From positions 3,640,301 to 3,704,300 of the forward strand of contig NZ_JAPDNR010000001.1 of NCBI RefSeq assembly GCF_025989125.1: a DNA stretch of 64,000 nucleotides. Direction: 5' to 3'. This document shows positions 1 through 8,169 of this stretch, in pieces. The stretch's first letter is position 1, and every line of letters starts with the position of its first letter. The notes beneath the pieces were generated by a model, which saw nothing but the letters and a program-made list of their open reading frames with translations, did not search any database and was not told the origin of the DNA. The translations under genes were made by a program, and so were the position numbers. Source of the DNA: Chitinophaga nivalis. GTDB taxonomy: Bacteria > Bacteroidota > Bacteroidia > Chitinophagales > Chitinophagaceae.

Positions 1-2141
1 AGCGACGGAGAGCCGGAGCTGCAGTAAAAGTAGGCATCTGCCCGGAAATCTCTACCCAGATCATAGTCGGTATTCATATATCCATTGACGTTGAAACCAC
101 TGTTTTTCAGGTTGGCAGTACCGCCGGTTTCCATCCTGCTGTAGTTCAGGCGGCCGTTGAAGCCGATGTTCCACTTGCTGGTTAAGGGCACGCGCGCACT
201 AACGCTGATGCCGCCGTTAATGGTTTTGCCGATGTTGTCGAAAGTAGTGTAGGTCACGCCTTTGAGGGTGTCCAGCGTGGTAATGTTCTGGATGTTATTG
301 TTGCTGAAAGAGTAGTCGGCGCCGATGTTGAGACTGGTAGTTTTCAGCATGCAGTTATAGTACAGGCCAAAACTGTTGGTGAATGCCGGTTTCAGATTGG
401 GGTTGCCGTAGCTGATATTGTTGGGATCATTGTCGTTGACGTAAGGGTTCAGGTTGTAGATCCAGGGCCGCTGCAGCCGGCGGCTATACGAAAATACGAT
501 CGCATTCAGGGATTTGAACTGCCGGTTGATACTGATGGTTGGAATCAGGTTCAGGTATTGCGAAGCCAGATCTGTATTGTTGGAAATAAATTCGCCTTTC
601 ATGAAGGTTTTTTCCAGCCTGGCGCCCATGGTCGTACTCATTTTTTTACCGATTTTAAAACGGTAGGTGGCGTAGAGCGCCAGTATGTTTTGATCATACT
701 GAAAGATATTGGCGCGGGCCGGATTGACGATGTATTCTCCGTCCTTGTTGCGGATCAGTTGTTCGTAATTGCTGGATACATGTCGGAAAACGGCTTTGGC
801 GCCCATTTCCAGTTTCTGTCCTTTCCGCAGCGGGAGACTGTAGTCCGTTTGCAGGTTGATTTCCCTGTTTTTTTCGATGTTGTTGTTGCGGTAGAAACTA
901 TCGGTGCCGGGTTGATTCCGTTGCTGGTTGTCGGTGTAGCTATTGGAGAGAGAGCTGTTCATGTTGGCAACGAACGAGAATTCGTGATCCGGCTTTTTGA
1001 ATTTATGTTGATAGTCGAGTCCCAGATCGAGGCCGGAGCTGTTGCTTTTATTTTCACTGGTATAGTAGCCGCTTTGGGTGAGGTGCCGGAGACTGTCGTA
1101 ATGGAAGATGTCCTGTGGGGAGAAGTTGCCGCTGTTACCTTTGTTGAGGCCGCCATATACCGTCAGGAAGTTGGTGCTGTCGATGTCGTAGTTCAGTTCC
1201 AGGTTGCCGGTACCGCTAAGTCCGTGTACCTGGTTGCTGGATGACTGCTGCAGGGTATTTTTGTTGCCGGGTACATAGCTTTCCCGCATGGATTCGCTGG
1301 TGCTGCGGTTTTTATACCCGTTGACATTGGCGAAGGCGGTGAGCCCGAATTTGCCTTGTTTGGCGCTGATGGTACCGCCGCCGGAACCGGAGCCGCGGGT
1401 ATCATAGTTCGTATAGATACTACCGTTATAACCGATAATATTTTTTTTGGTGATGATGTTGATAATACCGCCGATGCCCTCCGCATCGTATTTGGCAGAA
1501 GGTTCGGTGAGGATTTCGATACGTTTGATGATGCTGGCGGGGAAGCCGCGGAGGGCATCTTTAGGGTTTTTGGTGACAATGGAGGTGGCCCGGCCGTTCA
1601 TCAGCACTTTATAGTTGGTTTGCCCCCTCAGTTTGATGGTACCGTCGGCTTCTACGGTGATCATGGGTATTTTGCGCATGATGTCGGAGGCGGCGGCTAC
1701 ATCTTTATCGATGTCATTTTCTACGTTGTATACGAGGCGGTCGTCTTTGATCTCTACCAGGGGGCGTTTGCCCTTCACGGTCACACCGGATAGCTGTTGG
1801 GCGGTGGGCGACAGGAAGCGGGTGCCCACGCGGTGGGTCAGGTGAAGGGAGTCCAGGTGAAAGGTATCTACTACGCGGGGGGCATATCCCAACATGCTGA
1901 TGCCTACCTGGTAGGCGCCATAGGCTACCCCGGAGAACATGAAGTTCCCGTTGTTGTCCGCCTGCACATGGGCAATGTTCTTCTGATTGTGCGCCTGTAT
2001 GAGTACAACAGTCGCATATTCTACCGGTTTACGCGTATTGCTGTCGGCCACCTGCCCGGTAACAACGGTGGGGAGTTGTTGTGCGTGCAGGACCAGTACA
2101 CAACAGCATAAAAGCAGCAGGGGTATGCTTTTTAGCATCAT
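1..2141 (-). CDS. outer-membrane beta-barrel receptor-like protein (partial, 3' end outside window)
   Basis: The minus-strand frame is open from an ATG at 2141 to the left edge, about 713 codons, so the C-terminus is missing. It begins with a signal peptide (MMLKSIPLLLLCC..., then HAQQ). A carboxypeptidase-regulatory-like domain follows at about residues 25-100 (GQVADSNTRKPVEYATV), then a plug-like segment with EGIGGIINIITKK near residue 215, then long stretches of alternating strands rich in N, S, Y and T, as in the type-3 outer-membrane beta-barrel family. It should sit in the outer membrane; the substrate cannot be read. No SusD partner lies beside it inside the window. An in-frame ATG at 2204 exists but would put 21 residues ahead of the signal peptide, so 2141 is preferred. 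Confidence 0.85.
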   Translation of the reverse strand, partial: MMLKSIPLLLLCCCVLVLHAQQLPTVVTGQVADSNTRKPVEYATVVLIQAHNQKNIAHVQADNNGNFMFSGVAYGAYQVGISMLGYAPRVVDTFHLDSLHLTHRVGTRFLSPTAQQLSGVTVKGKRPLVEIKDDRLVYNVENDIDKDVAAASDIMRKIPMITVEADGTIKLRGQTNYKVLMNGRATSIVTKNPKDALRGFPASIIKRIEILTEPSAKYDAEGIGGIINIITKKNIIGYNGSIYTNYDTRGSGSGGGTISAKQGKFGLTAFANVNGYKNRSTSESMRESYVPGNKNTLQQSSSNQVHGLSGTGNLELNYDIDSTNFLTVYGGLNKGNSGNFSPQDIFHYDSLRHLTQSGYYTSENKSNSSGLDLGLDYQHKFKKPDHEFSFVANMNSSLSNSYTDNQQRNQPGTDSFYRNNNIEKNREINLQTDYSLPLRKGQKLEMGAKAVFRHVSSNYEQLIRNKDGEYIVNPARANIFQYDQNILALYATYRFKIGKKMSTTMGARLEKTFMKGEFISNNTDLASQYLNLIPTISINRQFKSLNAIVFSYSRRLQRPWIYNLNPYVNDNDPNNISYGNPNLKPAFTNSFGLYYNCMLKTTSLNIGADYSFSNNNIQNITTLDTLKGVTYTTFDNIGKTINGGISVSARVPLTSKWNIGFNGRLNYSRMETGGTANLKNSGFNVNGYMNTDYDLGRDFRADAYFYCSSGSPS

Positions 2142-2497
2142 GGATGATCGGGTTATGAATGAGGGTTCAGTCTTCGCAAACCTGTCTTTTAATTGGCATA
2201 ACATATTCCGGCTGAACGATATAGATACAATCCGGCTTGCTTACACAATCTAATTCATTTTACTGCAGGGGGAGGGCGGTTGGGATGGAGGAATTTCCAA
2301 CAGTAAATTTAATTGGAATTGTTCTTTTTACTATATTTATAATCAGGCTTTTAGATTTTTTGTGAATGTTCCCGGGAGAGAAAACGGCCCGCAATTGTGC
2401 ATAAATAAATAGGGTATATTATAGCTTCTCACTTAAATTACTTTTAGATACGGGTAAAATTATATCTTTGACGCCTTAAAAAACCTCGGAGTAAGAC
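2142..2497. other. intergenic region between the barrel gene and smc
   Basis: This AT-rich stretch has no convincing ORF. It must carry the divergent starts of the barrel gene (minus) and smc (plus). Only the smc -7 element is recognisable. Confidence 0.6.
2463..2470 (+). promoter_or_regulatory. smc promoter -7 element
   Basis: TATCTTTG matches the Bacteroidota -7 consensus TAnnTTTG exactly and lies 28 bp before the smc start. No clear -33 TTTG is present; TTTTAG around 2442 is the nearest candidate. Confidence 0.5.
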
Positions 2498-5400
2498 GTG
2501 CGCTTAAAAACACTAGAAATTAAAGGCTTTAAAAGTTTTGCAGATAAAACCGTTTTGCAGTTTGATGAGGGGATCACAGGAGTGATTGGACCAAACGGCT
2601 GCGGAAAAAGCAATATCATCGACTCTATCCGCTGGGTAATCGGTGAACATAAAATCAGCAATCTGCGTTCTGAGAATCAGGCCGGCCTGGTGTTTAACGG
2701 TTCTAAAACCCGCTCTGCCAGTGGTATGGCGGAAGTGAGCCTCACTTTCGAGAACACTAAGAACGTACTCCCTACAGAATTTACTACGGTAACGATTACA
2801 CGTAAATTTTACAAAAACGGCGACAGTGAATACCGGCTCAACGATGTAGCCTGCCGTCTGAAAGACATCCACAACCTGTTCATGGATACCGGTGTGAGCA
2901 CAGACTCCTACGCGATCATCGAACTGGGGATGGTGGATGATATCATCAAAGATAAAGAAAACAGCCGCCGCCGTATGCTCGAACAAGCGGCGGGCATCTC
3001 TATTTATAAAACCCGGAAAAAAGAGGCAAAAGCAAAGCTGGACGCCACCGAAGGAGACCTGAACCGTATTGAAGACCTGCTGTTTGAAATCAACAACAAC
3101 CTCAAAACGCTGGAAAGCCAGGCCCGTAAAGCGGAACGCTTTTACGAAGTGAAGAAGGAATACCGGGAAATCAGTATCGAACTGGCCAAAGCTGCCCTGG
3201 AAGGGTTTAACGTGACTTTCAAAGACCTGTCGGACAAACAACAGGAGGAAAGTGACCGCAAACTGGCCCTGGAAACAGAAATTCTGACGGCGGAAGCAGC
3301 CGTGGAAGAAGATAAGCTGCATTTTGTGGCCAAAGAGAAGGAACTGCAGGTACTGCAGAAATCTTTCAACGAGCTGGTAGCCACCATCCGTACCAAAGAA
3401 AATGATAAGAACCTCGCCAACCAGCAACTGACCTATCTGCGGGAGCGGGAAAAAAGCATCAGCGATTTCCTGGCCGGAGCAGAAGGACAACTGGAAGGAT
3501 TGACCGGCTCTATTGCATTCACCGAAAAACAAGTGGAAGAAGAAGCCGAAATCTTCGAATCCATGGCAGATGAGGTAGAATCGCTCCGCGACCTCGTGGA
3601 AGAAAAGAAAGAACGTTTCCAGCAACGCAAACAATCCCTCGAAACACTCCGCAACGACCAGCAACGCTGGCAGCGGCAGCAGTTCGAAGCGGAAAAGAAA
3701 GTAGCCGTTGCGGATACTTCCGTACAGAACCTGCAACGCAGTATGCAGCAACTGCAGGAAGAAAAAGCCAACCGCCAGCAACAAATCACCCAGCTGGACG
3801 GCGAAAAGGAAACCCTGCAACATACCCTGGAAGGCAATAAAGCCGAACTGGAGGAAATGGTGCGTTTCCAGGAAGAAACCAAAGGTAAAATCCTCGCTAC
3901 CCAATCCGATATCGAAGGCCTGCGCGATCAGCTGGTAGATGAAAACCGTAAACTCGATTCCAAAAAGAACGAATACGACCTGCTGAAATCACTGGTAGAC
4001 AGCCTGGAAGGCTATCCGGAAAGTATCAAGTTCCTGAAAAAGAATCCGGATTGGAATAATAATGCACCCATCCTGAGCGATATTTTCTTCTGTAAGGAAG
4101 AATACCGCACCTGCGTGGAAAATCTGCTGGAACCTTACCTGAACTATTACGTCGTAAATAATGTGGCAGAAGCCATACAGGCCATTCAGCTGCTGGACAA
4201 CAATAAAAAAGGAAAAGCCAATTTCTTCATCCTGGACCAGTTCCGGCAACAGAACAGTCCTTTACTGGCGCCTCCGGGTGCTATCCCTGCGCTGGATGTG
4301 GTGGAAATTGAAGAAACCTATAAAGGCCTGGGTAATTTCCTGCTGGGAAAGGTATTTATTGCAGAAGACCTCACCCGGCTGGAATTCAGCCAGCTGGCCG
4401 ATGAAGGCATGCTGCTGGTAGAGAAATCAGGCCGTATGCACCGCGGTAAATACAATATTACCGGTGGTTCTGTAGGATTATTTGAAGGTAAAAAACTGGG
4501 CCGCGCCAAGAACCTGGAGAAACTGGAAGTGGAAATCAAGGATCTGGAAACCATCGTAGGCCGCCTGCGGGTACAGATCCAGGAAAAACACGACCAGGTA
4601 TTGGGGTATAATGGTCAGCTCAACGAAAATAATATCAATGCTGCCCGGGAGAAAATCAACCAGCTGAATAATCAGCTCTTTGGTCTCCAGAACAGGATTG
4701 AAAACTTCCACCACCTCATTGAGGCTGGTGATAAACGCCTGGCGGAAATGCAACAATCCCTGGAAAGTAACCAGGAAAGCATCTCCGGCGTAAAAGACGA
4801 ACTGGAAAGCCTGAATGACCGGGTAGGGGAACTGCAGGACAGTATTGCAGAAGCCGACCGGATGGCACAGGAAGCGGAGCAGCAGTTTAATATGGCTACC
4901 GTACAGTTCAACAACCAGAACCTGCAGCACACCCGGCAGCAAAGTAAGGTGCAGGCGCTCCGGCAGGAACTGGAATTTAAACGCAAACAACTGGCCGATC
5001 TCCACGTGCAGATCACCAGCAACAAAACACAGCTGCAAGATGCTGTGGCGAATATTTCCGCTGCTGCAGAAAAATTAAGCCATGCCGACGACGGCCTGGT
5101 AGAATTATTCCGGCAGCGCGAAGAGGAAGAAAAAGCCCTCAACGAAAAAGACCAGGAATACTACAACTTCCGTAACCACCTGCAGGAGCTGGAAAGTACG
5201 CTGCGTACAAAACAACGTACCAAAGAACAGCTGGAGCAACAGCTGAATGTGATCAAGGATAAGGTGAATGAACTGAAATTGCAGCTGGCTTCCATGAAGG
5301 AAAGGCTGAGTGTGGAGTTCAAGGTAAACCTGGATGAAATCATCGACGAACAGCGTAGTTCTGAATTGTCGGTAGATGAGTTGCAGGGAAGTGCGGAAAG

Positions 5401-6028
5401 ATTGAAGAAACGTATGGAGAACATGGGAGAAATCAATCCTACTGCGATTGAGGCCTACCAGGAAATGAAAAAACGCTATGAATTTATCCTGGAACAGAAA
5501 ACGGACCTGGTAAATGCCAAAGATTCCCTGCTGGCTACCATTCAGGAGGTAGAATCCACGGCCAACCAGAAGTTCCTCGACACGTTCAACCAGGTAAAGG
5601 AAAACTTTATCCGCGTATTTAAAGCTTTGTTTACGGAAGAAGATCAGTGTGATATGATCCTGAGCGATCCGGAAAACCTGGCGGATACCGGTATTGAGAT
5701 CATCGCTAAACCAAAAGGTAAACGCCCGGCAGCCATAACCCAGTTATCGGGGGGGGAAAAAACACTCACGGCTACCGCTTTATTGTTTGCTATCTACCTC
5801 ATTAAACCAGCGCCTTTCTGTATCCTGGATGAAGTGGATGCACCGCTGGATGATGCGAACGTAGGTAAGTTTACGAATATGATCAGGAAATTTTCCGATA
5901 ATTCACAGTTTATTATCGTAACACACAACAAACAAACAATGGCTGCTGTAGATGTAATCTATGGTGTAACCATGCAGGAACCAGGCGTCAGCAAGTTGGT
6001 ACCGGTGGATTTCAGGAGTTTGAACTGA
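2498..6028 (+). CDS. smc: chromosome segregation protein SMC
   Basis: A 1176-residue ATPase that organises and segregates the chromosome with ScpA/ScpB, a normal length for bacterial SMC. The N-terminal head has Walker A GPNGCGKSN at about residue 32. Two long coiled coils rich in E, Q, K and R flank a hinge around residues 505-660. The C-terminal head has the ABC signature LSGGEKT (about 1085) and Walker B with the catalytic Glu, CILDEVDAPLDD (about 1108). Start is GTG at 2498, giving MRLKTLEIKGFKSFADK, the family's normal N-terminus. ScpA/ScpB are not nearby. The signature motif is encoded across a run of eight G followed by six A (5749-5762). Confidence 0.97.
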   Translation: MRLKTLEIKGFKSFADKTVLQFDEGITGVIGPNGCGKSNIIDSIRWVIGEHKISNLRSENQAGLVFNGSKTRSASGMAEVSLTFENTKNVLPTEFTTVTITRKFYKNGDSEYRLNDVACRLKDIHNLFMDTGVSTDSYAIIELGMVDDIIKDKENSRRRMLEQAAGISIYKTRKKEAKAKLDATEGDLNRIEDLLFEINNNLKTLESQARKAERFYEVKKEYREISIELAKAALEGFNVTFKDLSDKQQEESDRKLALETEILTAEAAVEEDKLHFVAKEKELQVLQKSFNELVATIRTKENDKNLANQQLTYLREREKSISDFLAGAEGQLEGLTGSIAFTEKQVEEEAEIFESMADEVESLRDLVEEKKERFQQRKQSLETLRNDQQRWQRQQFEAEKKVAVADTSVQNLQRSMQQLQEEKANRQQQITQLDGEKETLQHTLEGNKAELEEMVRFQEETKGKILATQSDIEGLRDQLVDENRKLDSKKNEYDLLKSLVDSLEGYPESIKFLKKNPDWNNNAPILSDIFFCKEEYRTCVENLLEPYLNYYVVNNVAEAIQAIQLLDNNKKGKANFFILDQFRQQNSPLLAPPGAIPALDVVEIEETYKGLGNFLLGKVFIAEDLTRLEFSQLADEGMLLVEKSGRMHRGKYNITGGSVGLFEGKKLGRAKNLEKLEVEIKDLETIVGRLRVQIQEKHDQVLGYNGQLNENNINAAREKINQLNNQLFGLQNRIENFHHLIEAGDKRLAEMQQSLESNQESISGVKDELESLNDRVGELQDSIAEADRMAQEAEQQFNMATVQFNNQNLQHTRQQSKVQALRQELEFKRKQLADLHVQITSNKTQLQDAVANISAAAEKLSHADDGLVELFRQREEEEKALNEKDQEYYNFRNHLQELESTLRTKQRTKEQLEQQLNVIKDKVNELKLQLASMKERLSVEFKVNLDEIIDEQRSSELSVDELQGSAERLKKRMENMGEINPTAIEAYQEMKKRYEFILEQKTDLVNAKDSLLATIQEVESTANQKFLDTFNQVKENFIRVFKALFTEEDQCDMILSDPENLADTGIEIIAKPKGKRPAAITQLSGGEKTLTATALLFAIYLIKPAPFCILDEVDAPLDDANVGKFTNMIRKFSDNSQFIIVTHNKQTMAAVDVIYGVTMQEPGVSKLVPVDFRSLN

Positions 6029-6047
6029 TAAACGTTTTTTTTTGTTG

Positions 6048-6070
6048 TAAGGATAGTCCTTATTTTTATT
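6048..6070 (+). terminator. possible weak terminator after smc
   Basis: A 6-bp stem TAAGGA/TCCTTA with a 3-base loop, followed by TTTTT. It is short, so readthrough into the DUF4259 gene is possible. Confidence 0.4.
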
Positions 6071-6104
6071 CTTTATTCTATAAAAATAAAAAACTGTAAA
6101 CACT

Positions 6105-6500
6105 ATGGGCGCATGGGGCACCAGGAATTTTGAAAATGAAGTATCACAGGATTGGATATTTGATGTAATTGACAGCAAAGATGGTGGTTTGGTTAGTGAT
6201 ACGCTGGCTCGTATCATTAACAATACGGAAACACTGGAAGTAACAGATTGTGAAGAAGGATTGGCAGCTGCTGAACTGGTAGCAGCATTGGTAGGTCGTG
6301 CCAGTGAAGATTTTCCGGAAGATCCCCTGGATAAACTGGATGTACTGAACCTGATTGCAACACGTGCACTCCGGAACCAGGCGATTGCTGCTGTAAACAA
6401 GATTACAGCCGCTTCTGAAATGAAAAACACATGGGAAGAAGCCGGTAAAGCGAACGATTGGGCAGAAGTACAGGCGGGATTAATCAAACGTCTGGACTAA
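6105..6500 (+). CDS. DUF4259 domain protein
   Basis: A 131-residue cytoplasmic protein beginning MGAWGTRNFENEVSQDW, the characteristic opening of the DUF4259 family (MGAWGxxxFENDxAxDW). The middle is helical and rich in A, L and E (residues 40-110). There is no signal peptide or membrane segment and no known activity. It lies 76 bp after smc on the same strand and may share its transcript. The family assignment is firm from the N-terminal motif; its role is unknown. Confidence 0.8.
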   Translation: MGAWGTRNFENEVSQDWIFDVIDSKDGGLVSDTLARIINNTETLEVTDCEEGLAAAELVAALVGRASEDFPEDPLDKLDVLNLIATRALRNQAIAAVNKITAASEMKNTWEEAGKANDWAEVQAGLIKRLD

Positions 6501-6555
6501 AAACCATCGTCGTTCCACTGTTGTAACAGGTATTTTCCGGTTACCAGGTTTTTCC

Positions 6556-6584
6556 GTGATCAGTATATGCGTATACGTGATCAC
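6556..6584. promoter_or_regulatory. palindrome overlapping a promoter, candidate operator
   Basis: An inverted repeat, GTGATCA-GTATA / TATAC-GTGATCAC, with a TGCG centre and one unpaired base. It ends 2 bp before a consensus -7 element (TATTTTTG, 6587-6594) and covers where a -33 box would lie. Confidence 0.45.
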
Positions 6585-6586
6585 CT

Positions 6587-6697
6587 TATTTTTGTATTTT
6601 ATACATCAGGAGATGTTTTTCTCCCGATTCATATATCAGTAATTGTTGCTGAGAGGCGAAGATGAAAGCAGATAACAGCTTTTATCTTCGCTTTTTC
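6587..6697 (+). ncRNA. candidate small RNA with its own promoter and terminator
   Basis: TATTTTTG (6587-6594) is an exact TAnnTTTG element. About 100 bases downstream is a strong intrinsic terminator (6656-6697). Between them is a small hairpin (GGAGA/TCTCC near 6610-6625) and no ORF longer than 9 codons. The region lies between the convergent DUF4259 and nucleoside-transporter genes. No known RNA family was recognised; this is a structural prediction. Confidence 0.35.
6656..6697 (+). terminator. intrinsic terminator
   Basis: Stem GCGAAGATgAAAGC pairs with GCTTTTATCTTCGC across an 8-base loop and is followed by TTTTTC. It would end the candidate small RNA or readthrough from the DUF4259 gene. 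Confidence 0.75.
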
Positions 6698-6705
6698 ATT
6701 GGCAT

Positions 6706-6741
6706 AAAAAATCCCGGTGGGTCATACCACCGGGATTTTTA
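6706..6741. terminator. bidirectional terminator downstream of the nucleoside transporter
   Basis: ATCCCGGTGG pairs with CCACCGGGAT around GTCATA, with A's before and T's after, so it can act on both strands. Confidence 0.8.
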
Positions 6742-6759
6742 TTTATCGGAAAACGATGA

Positions 6760-8052
6760 TTACATTAAGATACCTGCAATAGTAGCAGAGAGGTAGGAGG
6801 CCAGCGTTCCGCAGAACAAGGCTTTCAGCCCCAGTTTAGCCAGGTCGGCTCTTCTGTCCGGCGCCAGTTCACCAATACCACCGATTTGCATCCCTACACT
6901 GCTGAAGTTGGCAAAACCAGCAATGGCAATGGTGACAATCGCAATACCTTTTTCAGAGACAATCGGCACCTTGTGGTCTGTCATATTCTTAAAGGCCACA
7001 AACTCATTGATGGTCAGTTTCTGTCCCAACAGGGTAGCTACGTTGTTGACATCCTGCCCCGGTACACCCATGGCCCAGGCCATTGGCGTAAATAATTTAC
7101 CGAAGATATAATCCAGGCTCAGGTCAAAATTTTCATTGAAGAGATGACCGATGTTGATTAAGATCCAGTCTACCAGGGTAATGAGGGCGATGAAACCAAT
7201 CAGCATGGCAATAACGTTCATGGCTATCTTAAAACCATCGCCGGCGCCATGTGAAATGGCATCAATCACGTTGGTGTAGTTGCTTTTTACTTCCATTTTC
7301 ACGCGGCCCATGGTCACGCTTTCTTCGGTTTCCGGAAATACGATTTTGGAGATAACCAGCGCACCGGGTGCTGCCATCAGGCTGGCGGTAATCAGAAACG
7401 GCGCAATGTCCATCCCGGCCTGGAAGCCCATGTTGGCATATACCACCAGGATACCACCTGCAATACAGGCCAGACTGCCGCTCATAGAAGCCAGCAGCTC
7501 ACTTTTGGTCATACTTGATAAGTAAGGGCGGATCATTACCTGCGCTTCCACCTGGCCCACGAAGGCACTGGCTACGTTGCTCAGCGCTTCCGCACCACTC
7601 ACCCGCATCACGAAATTCATGGCCCGGGCAATCACTGCCACGATCCGCTGCATGATACCATAATGATAGAGGATAGCTACCAGTACACAAACCAGGATAA
7701 TGGTGGCCGTTACGTTGAAGGCGAATACAAAACCGCCACCGGCATAGTCGCCGAGGGTACCGCCGGGTTGGGTGACCCCAATACCACCGTACACAAATGC
7801 CGCACCTTTGCGCGCAAATGCTTCCAGTTTACCCATACCGTGACCTACCAGCTGAAAAAATTTGGTAATGGGGCTTACCTTAAAAACCAGAATACCAATT
7901 ACTACCTGTAATATGATACCACTCAGCACTAATCTGTAATTGATCTTACTTCTGTTATTGGAGAATAAAAAAGCAATACCGAGGATGAGGAAAATGCCTA
8001 AAATGCCCTGAAAGCGTTCCATAAATGCAAATAAATCGTAAAATGTATGCAA
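6760..8052 (-). CDS. nupC: concentrative nucleoside transporter (CNT/NupC family)
   Basis: A 430-residue inner-membrane protein that imports nucleosides with H+ or Na+. The length and order of hydrophobic segments fit the CNT family. Recognisable parts are the first membrane helix (ILGIFLILGIAFLFS), the gate/core region with GVTQPGG (about residue 95), VSGAEALSNVASAFVGQVEA (about 150), and the C-terminal core with ANFSSVGMQIGGIGELAP (about 385-400). It is a single gene with its own terminator, divergent from the gene at 8170. Substrate preference cannot be read from the sequence. Confidence 0.92.
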   Translation of the reverse strand: MHTFYDLFAFMERFQGILGIFLILGIAFLFSNNRSKINYRLVLSGIILQVVIGILVFKVSPITKFFQLVGHGMGKLEAFARKGAAFVYGGIGVTQPGGTLGDYAGGGFVFAFNVTATIILVCVLVAILYHYGIMQRIVAVIARAMNFVMRVSGAEALSNVASAFVGQVEAQVMIRPYLSSMTKSELLASMSGSLACIAGGILVVYANMGFQAGMDIAPFLITASLMAAPGALVISKIVFPETEESVTMGRVKMEVKSNYTNVIDAISHGAGDGFKIAMNVIAMLIGFIALITLVDWILINIGHLFNENFDLSLDYIFGKLFTPMAWAMGVPGQDVNNVATLLGQKLTINEFVAFKNMTDHKVPIVSEKGIAIVTIAIAGFANFSSVGMQIGGIGELAPDRRADLAKLGLKALFCGTLASYLSATIAGILM

Positions 8053-8169
8053 TGAAGCGACGAAGATAAGTTTTTTTCAGGCTCACAGGGGCTATTTTGT
8101 CGATCTATATAATTTTTCAGAAAAAAAATCGCCGGAAATGTATTTTTACTTTTTGCAATCGAATTAAAA

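Noticed and set aside
2513..3904. 463-codon minus-strand ORF opposite smc
   Set aside because: Antisense shadow of a highly conserved coiled-coil gene; Phe-rich translation with no domain.
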